Below, piece after piece: positions 35,790 to 44,500 of a stretch of 64,000 bases of DNA. Both the position numbers and the translations under genes were made by a program. This DNA is from Polaribacter butkevichii (lineage in GTDB: Bacteria > Bacteroidota > Bacteroidia > Flavobacteriales > Flavobacteriaceae). The stretch is taken from contig NZ_CP150661.1 in the NCBI RefSeq assembly GCF_038024105.1, positions 2,871,001 to 2,935,000 of the forward strand. Direction: 5' to 3'. Position 1 is the first letter of the stretch. Every line of letters starts with the position of its first letter. The notes under the pieces were generated by a model, which saw only the letters and a program-made list of their open reading frames with translations, ran no database searches and had not been told where the DNA came from.

Positions 35790-37808
35790 CTAAATTAACC
35801 CCGCTCTTCTTAAAAGTGCATCTGGTTTAGGTTCTTTACCTCTAAAACGTTTGTATAATTCCATAGGTTTTTCTGTTCCACCTTTAGAAAGTACATTGTC
35901 TTTAAATTTTGTAGCTACTTCTTTGTTAAAAATTCCTTCTTCTAAGAAATATTCAAAAGCATCTGCATCTAAAACTTCTGCCCATTTGTACGAGTAATAT
36001 CCGGCAGAATATCCTCCTTGAAAAATATGAGAAAAAGCAGTACTCATACAGTTTTCTGCAACATCAGGATATAATTTTGTGTTTTCAAAAGCTGCATTTT
36101 CAAACTCTTTTATAGAAGTAATTGTCTGTGAAGACTCGCTACCATGCCACTGCATGTCTAACAACCCAAAACTTAACTGACGTAAGGTTTGCATACCTTC
36201 ATGAAAACTTGCAGATTCTTTAATTTTTTCTACATATTTCATCGGAATAACTTCTCCGGTTTCATAATGCTTTGCAAACAATTCTAAGGCTTCTTTCTCG
36301 AAACACCAGTTTTCTAAAACCTGACTTGGTAATTCTACAAAATCCCAAGAAACAGACGTTCCAGATAAGCTGTTATAAGTTGTATTTGCTAGCATTCCGT
36401 GTAATGCATGACCAAATTCATGAAACAAGGTTGTAACCTCGTTAAACGTTAATAAAGACGGTTTGGTTTCGGTGGGTTTGGTAAAATTACAAACAATGGA
36501 AACCTGTGGTCTTTCGTTAATTCCGTTTTTAATTTGTTGCGATTTGTAACTTGTCATCCACGCACCATTACGTTTTCCTTTTCTTGGATGAAAATCTGCA
36601 TAAAACACAGAAATAAAGTTACCGTTTGTGTCTGTTACATTATAGGTTTTAACATCTTCGTGATATTTGTCGATGTTAGAAACTTCTTCAAATTTTAAAT
36701 CATATAATCTGTTGGCAATTTCAAAAACACCATCAATTACGTTTTCTAATTTAAAATAAGGCTTTAATAATTCTTGATCTAAATCGAATAATTCTTTCTT
36801 TAACTTCTCAGAATAGTATGAACCATCCCATTTTTCAAGATGATCTATTCCGTCTAATTTTTTAGCAAAGTTTTCTAAGTTTTCAAACTCTTTTAAAGCA
36901 GCAGGTTTTGCTTTTTCTAAAAGATTATTAGAAAATTCGATTACTTTTTCTGGCGTTTCTGCCATTCTTTCTTCTAAAACAAAATGAGCATGTGTTTTAT
37001 AACCTAATAAATTAGCTCTTTGATGACGAAGATTTACAATTTCTAAAACAATTTTTTCATTGTTGAATTCATTGTCTTGGAAAGCTTTTTTACCAGCTGC
37101 AATTGCCATTTTTTTACGCAACTCTCTATTGTCTGCATAGGTTAAAAAAGGAATGTAACTTGGGTAATCTAAGGTAAAAATATATCCTACTTTCTCTTTA
37201 GAAGTTGCTACTTCTTTGGCTGCTTCTTTTACACTTTCTGGCAAGCCAGCTAAATCTTCTTCATTTGTTAAGTGAAGTTCAAAAGCATTGGTTTCTGCTA
37301 ATACGTTTTCTCCAAATTTTAAAGATAATTTAGAGAGTTGAGCATCAATTTTACGAAGCTTTACTTTATCCGATTCCTTTAAATTAGCACCATTTCTTGC
37401 AAAACTTTTGTACTGCTTTTCTAAAAGCATTGTTTGCTCTGGTGTTAAATCTAACGTTTCTTTACTATCAAAAACCGATTTTACTCTTTTAAACAAATCT
37501 TCGTTTAAGGTAATATCATTACTAAATTCACTTAACCAAGGAGAAACTTCTTGAGCAATTTTCTGAATCTCATCATTAGTTTCTGCAGAGTTTAAGTTGA
37601 AGAAAATACTCGTAATTTTATTTAGTTTTTCACCAGTAAAATCTAAAGCAACGGTTGTGTTTTCAAAAGTAGGAACCTCAGGGTTGTTTATAATTTCATC
37701 AATTTCTGCTTTGGCAATTTCAATCCCTTTTTTAATAGCAGGTTTGTAATCTTTATTAGAAATTTTAGAAAAAGGAGGTGTATTAAAATCTTGTAAAAGT
37801 GGATTCAT
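35790..37808 (-). CDS. M3 family metallopeptidase (oligopeptidase A / Dcp type)
   Basis: A 672-residue cytoplasmic zinc peptidase. The zinc motif is FHEFGHALHGML; the typical C-terminal FSHIFQGGYSAGYYSYKWAEVLDADAFE is present. M3 enzymes cut oligopeptides, finishing protein breakdown. No signal peptide. The length matches oligopeptidase A and dipeptidyl carboxypeptidase, which cannot be told apart here. Confidence 0.92.
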   Translation of the reverse strand: MNPLLQDFNTPPFSKISNKDYKPAIKKGIEIAKAEIDEIINNPEVPTFENTTVALDFTGEKLNKITSIFFNLNSAETNDEIQKIAQEVSPWLSEFSNDITLNEDLFKRVKSVFDSKETLDLTPEQTMLLEKQYKSFARNGANLKESDKVKLRKIDAQLSKLSLKFGENVLAETNAFELHLTNEEDLAGLPESVKEAAKEVATSKEKVGYIFTLDYPSYIPFLTYADNRELRKKMAIAAGKKAFQDNEFNNEKIVLEIVNLRHQRANLLGYKTHAHFVLEERMAETPEKVIEFSNNLLEKAKPAALKEFENLENFAKKLDGIDHLEKWDGSYYSEKLKKELFDLDQELLKPYFKLENVIDGVFEIANRLYDLKFEEVSNIDKYHEDVKTYNVTDTNGNFISVFYADFHPRKGKRNGAWMTSYKSQQIKNGINERPQVSIVCNFTKPTETKPSLLTFNEVTTLFHEFGHALHGMLANTTYNSLSGTSVSWDFVELPSQVLENWCFEKEALELFAKHYETGEVIPMKYVEKIKESASFHEGMQTLRQLSFGLLDMQWHGSESSQTITSIKEFENAAFENTKLYPDVAENCMSTAFSHIFQGGYSAGYYSYKWAEVLDADAFEYFLEEGIFNKEVATKFKDNVLSKGGTEKPMELYKRFRGKEPKPDALLRRAGLI

Positions 37809-37840
37809 CTAAAAAGGTGTAATTGTTAAACTGTGTCAGG

Positions 37841-37885
37841 TCGAGCGCAGTTGAGACCTAAAATAAACCTCTCGACTGCGCTCGA
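37841..37885. repeat. inverted repeat, TCGAGCGCAG...CTGCGCTCGA type
   Basis: TCGAGCGCAGTTGAGA (37841-37856) and TCTCGACTGCGCTCGA (37870-37885) form a 16-bp stem with one mismatch, between the M3 peptidase start and the purE stop. It is GC-richer than its surroundings, which suggests a repeat that has spread. Confidence 0.6.
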
Positions 37886-37896
37886 GGAGACATTTT

Positions 37897-38376
37897 TTAT
37901 TTTCTAACTCGTTCAGAAGCCTGTTCAACCTTCAATTTTAATTCTTCTTTGTAAGCAATTATTTTATCTAAAACAGCTTTGTCTGAAGCACCAATTATTT
38001 GAGCCGCTAAAATACCTGCGTTTTTTGCGCCATCTAAAGCAACCGTTGCTACAGGTACGCCACCAGGCATTTGTAAAATTGATAAAACAGAATCCCAACC
38101 ATCAATAGAATTTCTGCTTTTCACAGGAACTCCTATTACAGGCAACGGACTCATAGAAGCAACCATTCCTGGTAAATGCGCTGCGCCACCAGCACCCGCT
38201 ATTATTACTTGAATACCTCTTTTGTGCGCGTTTTTAGAATAGTCTACTAATTTTTCTGGAGTTCTGTGAGCAGAAACAATATCTACTTCTATTGCAATAT
38301 TAAAACTCTCTAAAATGTCTATTGCTTCTTGCATTATTGGAAGATCAGAATCACTTCCCATTATTATACCTACCAT
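37897..38376 (-). CDS. purE: 5-(carboxyamino)imidazole ribonucleotide mutase
   Basis: A 159-residue class I PurE that converts N5-CAIR to CAIR in purine synthesis, acting on the product of PurK encoded just upstream. Motifs: GSDSDLPIMQEA, SAHRTPEKL with the catalytic His, and GAGGAAHLPGM. Full length. The gap from purK is 54 bases and is filled by a palindrome. Confidence 0.96.
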   Translation of the reverse strand: MVGIIMGSDSDLPIMQEAIDILESFNIAIEVDIVSAHRTPEKLVDYSKNAHKRGIQVIIAGAGGAAHLPGMVASMSPLPVIGVPVKSRNSIDGWDSVLSILQMPGGVPVATVALDGAKNAGILAAQIIGASDKAVLDKIIAYKEELKLKVEQASERVRK

Positions 38377-38390
38377 AATTTTTCAGTTAT

Positions 38391-38423
38391 CAATTATCAG
38401 TTATCATTGATAACTGATAATTG
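38391..38423. repeat. perfect palindrome in the purK-purE gap
   Basis: CAATTATCAGTTATCA (38391-38406) and TGATAACTGATAATTG (38408-38423) are exact complements with a single T at the centre. In the purK-purE transcript it would form a long hairpin ending about 14 bases before the purE start, where it could affect purE translation or mRNA stability. Confidence 0.7.
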
Positions 38424-38430
38424 TTTAATG

Positions 38431-39594
38431 TTAATTGTTTTTACTTATAACTCTAATCGTTTCTTTTACTTCTTGTGCTACTTTTCTTGCAATATCAATA
38501 TCTGTATTTACAATCGTAACATGTCCCATTTTTCGAAACGGACGAGTTTCTTTTTTTCCGTAGATATGTGGCGTAACACCATCAATCTTTAGAATCTCTT
38601 CTATATTTTCGTAAATTACATCACCAGAAAAACCTTCTTCACCAACAAGGTTTACCATAATTCCGGCAACTTTACTGTCTGTATTTCCTAAAGGAAGGTT
38701 TAAAATAGAACGAATATGTTGTTCAAATTGATTGGTATAACTTGCTTCTATAGAATAATGACCAGAATTATGAGGTCTTGGAGCAACTTCATTCACTAAA
38801 ATTTTATCATCTACTGTTTGAAACATTTCTACAGCCAACAAACCAACAAAATCTAAATCACTTACTACTTTTAAAGCAACCTCTCTTGCTTTTTCTGCAA
38901 CGGTACTATCTATCCTTGCCGGACAAATAACATACTCAACCTGGTTTGCTTCTGGATGAAATTCCATTTCTACAACGGGATATGTTTTTACCTCTCCACT
39001 AACATTTCTTGCTACAATTACTGCCAATTCGTTTTTAAAAGGAATCAGTTTTTCTGTAATACATTCTACATTTGGTAAGTTGTTTAAATCGTCTATATTT
39101 CTAACAATTTTAACACCAGTACCATCATAACCAAAACGAGCAGCTTTCCAGACAAAAGGAAAATCTATAATATTGTTTTCAAAACAATGTTTTAATTCCT
39201 CTAAATACGCGTAATGAGAAAAGGCTGCAGTAGGAATTTGATGATCTATATAAAAATTTTTCTGTCTTGCTTTACTCTGAATAATACGTAAATCTTTTGG
39301 CTTCGGAAAAATTGTTAAACCTTCTTCTTCTAATCTATCTAAGGCATCTAGGTTTACATTTTCAATTTCAATAGTTAGTACATCTACTGTTTTACCAAAG
39401 TTATAAACAGCATCAAAATCTAATAAATCTCCAACAACAAAAGTGTTGCAAATTTCTGCACAAGGTGCGTTTTTATTGCTTTCTAAAATAGAAGTATGAA
39501 TGTCTAATTTTTGAGTTTCGGCCAAAAGCATTCTGCCTAATTGTCCGCCACCAAGAACGCCTAATTTAAAATCTGAAGAATAATAGTTTTTCAC
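38431..39594 (-). CDS. purK: 5-(carboxyamino)imidazole ribonucleotide synthase
   Basis: A 387-residue ATP-grasp enzyme that makes N5-CAIR from AIR, ATP and bicarbonate. Motifs: LGGGQLGRMLL at the N-terminus, KAARFGYDGTGVKIV in the ATP-binding part, VNEVAPRPHNSGHYSIEA near the active site and MGHVTIV near the C-terminus. It is upstream of purE on the same strand and supplies its substrate. Confidence 0.96.
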   Translation of the reverse strand: MKNYYSSDFKLGVLGGGQLGRMLLAETQKLDIHTSILESNKNAPCAEICNTFVVGDLLDFDAVYNFGKTVDVLTIEIENVNLDALDRLEEEGLTIFPKPKDLRIIQSKARQKNFYIDHQIPTAAFSHYAYLEELKHCFENNIIDFPFVWKAARFGYDGTGVKIVRNIDDLNNLPNVECITEKLIPFKNELAVIVARNVSGEVKTYPVVEMEFHPEANQVEYVICPARIDSTVAEKAREVALKVVSDLDFVGLLAVEMFQTVDDKILVNEVAPRPHNSGHYSIEASYTNQFEQHIRSILNLPLGNTDSKVAGIMVNLVGEEGFSGDVIYENIEEILKIDGVTPHIYGKKETRPFRKMGHVTIVNTDIDIARKVAQEVKETIRVISKNN

Positions 39595-39647
39595 GTTGAA
39601 TATTGTTGTGTTTAGGCAAAAATAAGCAACTTATATAAAGTACCCTA

Positions 39648-40070
39648 TTAATAATTACTGATTCGAATTGAATTTCCAATTTCTGTGACTTTGTATTCTA
39701 ACGCAGGACAAATAAAACCTGGTGTTTGAGGTATTCCTCCAATATCTACACTGTAAGTACTTCCATCGCAAGTGCATTTTAATAATCTGTTTTCAAATAC
39801 CATTTGATTATTACAATCATTGGTCGGACAAATCAAATCGAATGCAACATAAGTATTTTTGCTTTTTCCTGTATTAAAGAGTAAAATTCCTTTTATACCT
39901 CCAGGAAATATAGCAAACCCATTCGGTGTTAACGCTTTATTGAAATCAGGGTTGTTAGAAGATATTACTCTGCTAAAAGAAGCTGGGCGTAAACAGTTAT
40001 CAGGAAGATTATCCTCTCCACAAGAAAAAAATGCAAATAAACTAACAAAAAAGAGTGATTTTTTTAACAT
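39648..40070 (-). CDS. lipoprotein with Rieske-like C-terminus
   Basis: 140 residues with a lipoprotein signal (FFVSLFAFFSC, Cys17). The second half, CPTNDCNNQMVFENRLLKCTCDGSTYSVDIGG, resembles the cluster-binding region of Rieske ferredoxins, with Cys pairs but without the two His ligands. It may therefore be a Rieske-like fold without a normal [2Fe-2S] cluster. It lies next to purK, with no clear link in function. Confidence 0.65.
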   Translation of the reverse strand: MLKKSLFFVSLFAFFSCGEDNLPDNCLRPASFSRVISSNNPDFNKALTPNGFAIFPGGIKGILLFNTGKSKNTYVAFDLICPTNDCNNQMVFENRLLKCTCDGSTYSVDIGGIPQTPGFICPALEYKVTEIGNSIRISNY

Positions 40071-40097
40071 AAAACAGCCTTGTTATTTTAATAACGA

Positions 40098-40126
40098 TTG
40101 AAATTTACAAATATTTTGTATCTTTG
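40098..40126 (+). promoter_or_regulatory. promoter upstream of greA
   Basis: TTG at 40098-40100 and TATCTTTG at 40119-40126, with 18 bases between, fit the Bacteroidetes primary sigma consensus. The leader to the greA ATG is about 135 bases and starts with a small hairpin (CATTAC-tgcaaag-GTAATG). Confidence 0.65.
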
Positions 40127-40267
40127 TAGGACAATCTCATTACTGCAAAGGTAATGGGATTTTTAAATTTAAGCCCCTAAAGGGTGTTATAAGTGAGAGA
40201 GTTACTCTTTTATTAATAGATTTAGGTAATTTATTAAGTAGAGTTGATGAATTTAAATTAAAAAAAA

Positions 40268-40741
40268 ATGAGCGATATATCATATTATTCGGCAGAAGGA
40301 TTAAAGAAATTGAAGGAAGAATTGGTGCAACTAGAGCAAGTAGAAAGACCAAGAGTAACACAAGAAATTGCAGATGCAAGAGATAAAGGAGATTTAAGTG
40401 AAAATGCAGAATACCATGCAGCAAAAGAAGAACAATCTCACTTAGAGTTTAAGATTGCAAAATTAAAAAATGTAATTTCTAATGCTAGAATTATAGATGA
40501 ATCTCAATTAGATACTTCTAAAGTACTGATTCATTCTATCGTTAAAATAAAAAATTCTGCAAACGGAATGGAGTTTTCTTACACCTTGGTAGCAGATTCT
40601 GAAACCGATGTTAGAAACGGTAAATTATCTGTAAACTCACCAATAGGTAAAGGTTTGCTAGGTAAAAAAGTTGGAGATATTGCAGAAATTAAGGTTCCTA
40701 ACGGAATTATGAAATTCGAGATTGTAGAAATTTCGAGATAA
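40268..40741 (+). CDS. greA: transcription elongation factor GreA
   Basis: 157 residues: an N-terminal coiled coil whose tip carries the acidic residues (ARDKGDLSENAEYHAAKEEQ) that reach the RNA polymerase active site, and a C-terminal domain with SPIGKGLLGKKVGD. It rescues backtracked polymerase by stimulating cleavage of the transcript. Usual family length, with an AT-rich upstream and ATG at 40268. Confidence 0.97.
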   Translation: MSDISYYSAEGLKKLKEELVQLEQVERPRVTQEIADARDKGDLSENAEYHAAKEEQSHLEFKIAKLKNVISNARIIDESQLDTSKVLIHSIVKIKNSANGMEFSYTLVADSETDVRNGKLSVNSPIGKGLLGKKVGDIAEIKVPNGIMKFEIVEISR

Positions 40742-40742
40742 A

Positions 40743-40814
40743 GTCATTACGTGGAAGAATGACGAAGTAATCTCTTTATCGATTAAAAGATTGCTTCATT
40801 ACATTCGCAATGAC
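40743..40814. repeat. dispersed palindromic intergenic repeat, GTCATT...AATGAC type
   Basis: Begins GTCATTACGTGG and ends ACATTCGCAATGAC with internal GTAATCTC and AGATTGCTTC, matching the 12134 copy. It starts 2 bases after the greA stop and may serve as its 3' end. Confidence 0.7.
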
Positions 40815-40938
40815 GTTTTTATTCATTATAAATTCGGGTTTTAGCACTGCTAGAACCCGAATTCTTTTTTATATTTACTACTGTTTGTCAGTTTTATTAC
40901 TGTTTACATTTAATCTATAATCCAATTACACATACATA

Positions 40939-41328
40939 ATGAGCATTTTTACAAAAATAATAGAAGGAGAAATTCCGTGTTACAAAGTAGCAGAAGACGA
41001 TAATTATATTGCTTTTTTAGATATCAACCCAAATGCAAAAGGACACACTTTAGTAGTGCCAAAAAAGGAAGAAAATAAATTATTCGACTTGTCTAAAGAA
41101 GAGTATTTAAACCTAATGGACTTTTCTTACCGAGTTGCAAAAGCTTTAGAAAAAGCAGTTGCTTGTAAAAGAGTTTGTATGAGTGTTATTGGTTTAGAAG
41201 TGCCACATGTACATGTGCATTTAGTGCCAACAAACCAAATGGCAGATATGCAATTTACACAAAAAGTAACATTAACAAACGATGAGTTTGTGGCGTTAGC
41301 AGCAAGTATTTCTAATCAATTTGAATAA
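40939..41328 (+). CDS. HIT family protein (histidine triad nucleotide hydrolase)
   Basis: 129 residues with FLDINPNAKGHTLVVPKKE and the catalytic triad HVHVHLVP. HIT/HINT proteins hydrolyse adenosine phosphoramidates or related nucleotides. It is followed after 2 bases by a small membrane protein gene. A degenerate copy of this gene, with the triad changed to YVHIY, lies at about 46598-46834 as part of a tandem duplication. Confidence 0.92.
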   Translation: MSIFTKIIEGEIPCYKVAEDDNYIAFLDINPNAKGHTLVVPKKEENKLFDLSKEEYLNLMDFSYRVAKALEKAVACKRVCMSVIGLEVPHVHVHLVPTNQMADMQFTQKVTLTNDEFVALAASISNQFE

Positions 41329-41330
41329 AG

Positions 41331-41537
41331 ATGAAACCGTGGGTTGGAATTGGTTTAATTTGTGGGTTTTGTATGTTTATTGGTGAGGCTTTTTTGTGGC
41401 CATTGATTGATGATGAAGAAATTATCTTAAAAACAGTTCTTTTAAAGTTTCTATTTTGGATGTTTTTTGGGTTAATTTTTGGATATGCTTTTATAAAGAT
41501 TAGAAAGAAAAAAAAAGTAACCACGTTTTTATTTTAA
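41331..41537 (+). CDS. small two-helix membrane protein
   Basis: 68 residues: WVGIGLICGFCMFIGEAFLWP and TVLLKFLFWMFFGLIFGYAFI form two membrane helices, followed by a basic end. The ATG lies 2 bases after the HIT stop, so the two are coupled. The last codons lie in the hairpin that terminates the convergent giant gene. A decayed copy at about 46836-46980 shows that the gene was part of the duplicated unit. Family unknown. Confidence 0.7.
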   Translation: MKPWVGIGLICGFCMFIGEAFLWPLIDDEEIILKTVLLKFLFWMFFGLIFGYAFIKIRKKKKVTTFLF

Positions 41538-41548
41538 AACGTGGTTAC
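41517..41548 (-). terminator. terminator of the first giant T9SS gene
   Basis: GTAACCACGTTTT and AAAACGTGGTTAC form a 13-bp stem; on the minus strand a T-rich tract follows. It overlaps the last codons of the small membrane protein on the plus strand. A near copy is found at 46987-47018. Confidence 0.8.
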
Positions 41549-41570
41549 CATATAAGTGTTTTAGAATAAA

Positions 41571-44500
41571 TTATTCTAATATAATTTTTTTAGAAACCAT
41601 TCCTTTTTCTGTCGCTATGTTTACAATATAAATAGCTTTAGAGAGGTTATTAATTTTTAGTCTACTTTCAGTTTTAATGTTATTCCATTCAACTATCTTT
41701 TGACCTAATAGATTAAATAAAGCTACTTTTTTTAATTCTAAATTGCTGTTGTTGTTAATTATAATTTCTTTAGCATTGTTGTCTACATAGGCAGTAACTT
41801 TATTTTCTAAAAGAGTATCATCTACACTTAATGTTGTGGTTTTAGAAAAAGCAAGTACAAAACGATCTGTATACGTTCCTTTTGCAAGTGTTAAGTCAAT
41901 CGTTTTACTATTAAGAGCATAAGATGTATTTGTTAATTTATCCTTTAAATAAACGTCACTTTCAATCGCATTCCATTCATCTAGACCAATTGTTACTTGT
42001 CCATCTTTAGATATTATTAATTCTAAAGGAATCTCTAATTCATCAGAAATACTTTGTACGCCAGTAATTACATACTTTTTATCATTGTTTGGAAACTTCC
42101 AGTAGATATCAGTAGTTCCTACATCATAAATTTCTGTGTCATATCCTCTGTCAAAATCAAAAGAGTTATTGTTTTTAAATGAAATTAATAATTGTCTATG
42201 CAATGGTAAATTGTCATCATTTATATAATTCATTCCTAATTTTATAATTGACAATGTATTTTGAGTACCTTGTGTTTTAGCACTCAATTTTTTGTTTTCA
42301 CTTTTAAAGAAATAAGAATCATTTCCTTCTTGTATGTATTCTCTTTGGCTATTGTTAAACTGAATATTGTCTATAGTTGTAGAGGCGGCATCATCTCCAT
42401 TTATAAAAAAACCTTGTCCGATTGCTATAAAAGCCTTTGGCTCTGTATAAGAACCAGTACCCAAAGTAGGTGTGCCATTATCGCTAGTATTATTGCTAGA
42501 TACACTGGTTGCAGCAACTCCACCAGATAGGTTTCTAACTCCATATCCTCCTATGTATCCTCCGTAATTATGTCCTTCAGATCCATCACTAGAAGCTTTT
42601 TCTCCTCCATGTTCCCAGAAATATAAGCTTCCGTTAGTAGTATCTAAATTATCTTGAATAAACTTTTTAGCACTTATTGCAGATGCATATGGATTTCCTA
42701 CTAAATAAAAATCTCCCGCACTAATAGTTGTTGTTAATGTTCCGTCTTTTGGTGTGCCTACAAAAGTATAATTTTGTCCTTTTGTATTCTGATTTAAACT
42801 TCCTGGTCCTTTAAGTAGAAACCCATCTGTTTGTGCAATGATTCCTCCTTTAAACTTCTGTAACCAATTAGATTTTCCGTCTGCAGAGGCTGCGTACGTA
42901 TAAATCCAGTATTCTGCAATTTCTATGGGAGATTTTGTATAATCACCATCATAACCTGTTACAAAAGTAATTTCTTTAGCTATGTTAGTGCTTCCATTAC
43001 CAATAGTAGAGGTTGCGTCTAATGGTTTTGTACCATCTTTTAAAACACTAGCAACCGTAAAATTTGTTTTACCAATTGTATTTACAGGAGAGCCTAAATA
43101 GTTATACCTGTATTTACTTGGTACGGTAGCGTATTGGTCTACTAATAATTTACCAGCACCGGTTACTTTAGATGTTGATGTATGCGTTTGTATTAATTGC
43201 GCTTTGTTGGTGTTGTCAGAACTTATCAATCTAATTTCATCGGTCGAATTTGTAATTTTAACCTCATTAGTAACTACTAGTAAATTATCTGTAATACTAA
43301 ATATACTGTTTCTAACTTCTAGTTTTCTTGCACTTATTTTATCAGAAGTACTAAAGTTTTTAAAAATTTGGACATTTCTAGATCTGTCAGGATATCCGCT
43401 AGACCAAGCAGTATTTGATCTTCTAGTACGTCCAAAGTTATGCAAACCAGGTCGTATATTGGCGTCATCATTTGCATTAACAATTTCTGATAAAAGTGGT
43501 GCATGTGCATGACGCTCTATGGTATTATCATTTGCTGCATCTGAATAAGTAACAATAGTATCATCTATAAAAGCAACCCATTCTGTAGCGTCATAGGCTG
43601 TATTTGGTACTAAAGTTTCATCTATACGAACATAACTTGTATTGTCTGCAATTGCACTTACAACATCTACTTTTCCGTTCCAAGCATTGATTTCTGTACC
43701 TTTGGTTAGTACTAATACATCATCTGCATTTTCAAAATCTACTACGTTTGCATCGGTAATCGGCGTAACGTTAGCATTAGTTAATGAAGTATTAGTAAGA
43801 TTATTAGTAATTAAAATAGAAGTACCTGGTTGAATAGCTGTTGTATTGGCAAAAATTACAGGAGATGTTGCTGTTGTTGGGTCAGATTCGTCTTTAAATA
43901 ATGCTAATGTTGCTGCGTTTATACCAACAATATTTGTTGGGTCTATGTTTGTAATTTCTACCCAATGTTCTGTGTCTGTAGTATATATTTGTGTTATCAT
44001 TGGTGTACCACATGCTTTTAATGCCGTATCTAAAGCATAATTAGTGTATGTTGATGTGTAATTTATGGCTGATGCATCTGTGTCTACATCTTCTAAGCTA
44101 TTTGCTAATCCATTGGCACCAACTAGGTCTTGTGTAATATCTATAACTGCATTTGCTATATTGGTTATTATGGTTGTTATATTATCTGTATCTAAATTAC
44201 TTACAGGCGCTTCTTTAAATGTAGTTGGCACATTTGCTTCTATTGCATCTGGGCAACCATCTCCATCAGAATCTAAATCTAAATGGTTTGGTATACCATC
44301 ATTATCTGTATCAATATTTCCTTCTTCCGTATCTAAAATACCATCATTATCATCATCAATATCATAGATGTCTGCAACGCCATCTCCATCATAATCTCTT
44401 AAGAGATTAAAAGAAACAGAAGGTGAGTCTGTGGTAGTATTGCTGTCTGTTTGGTCTTGTGTATTTGTAGCTGTGTTTACTTTAGCAGAAGTAGCGTTAA

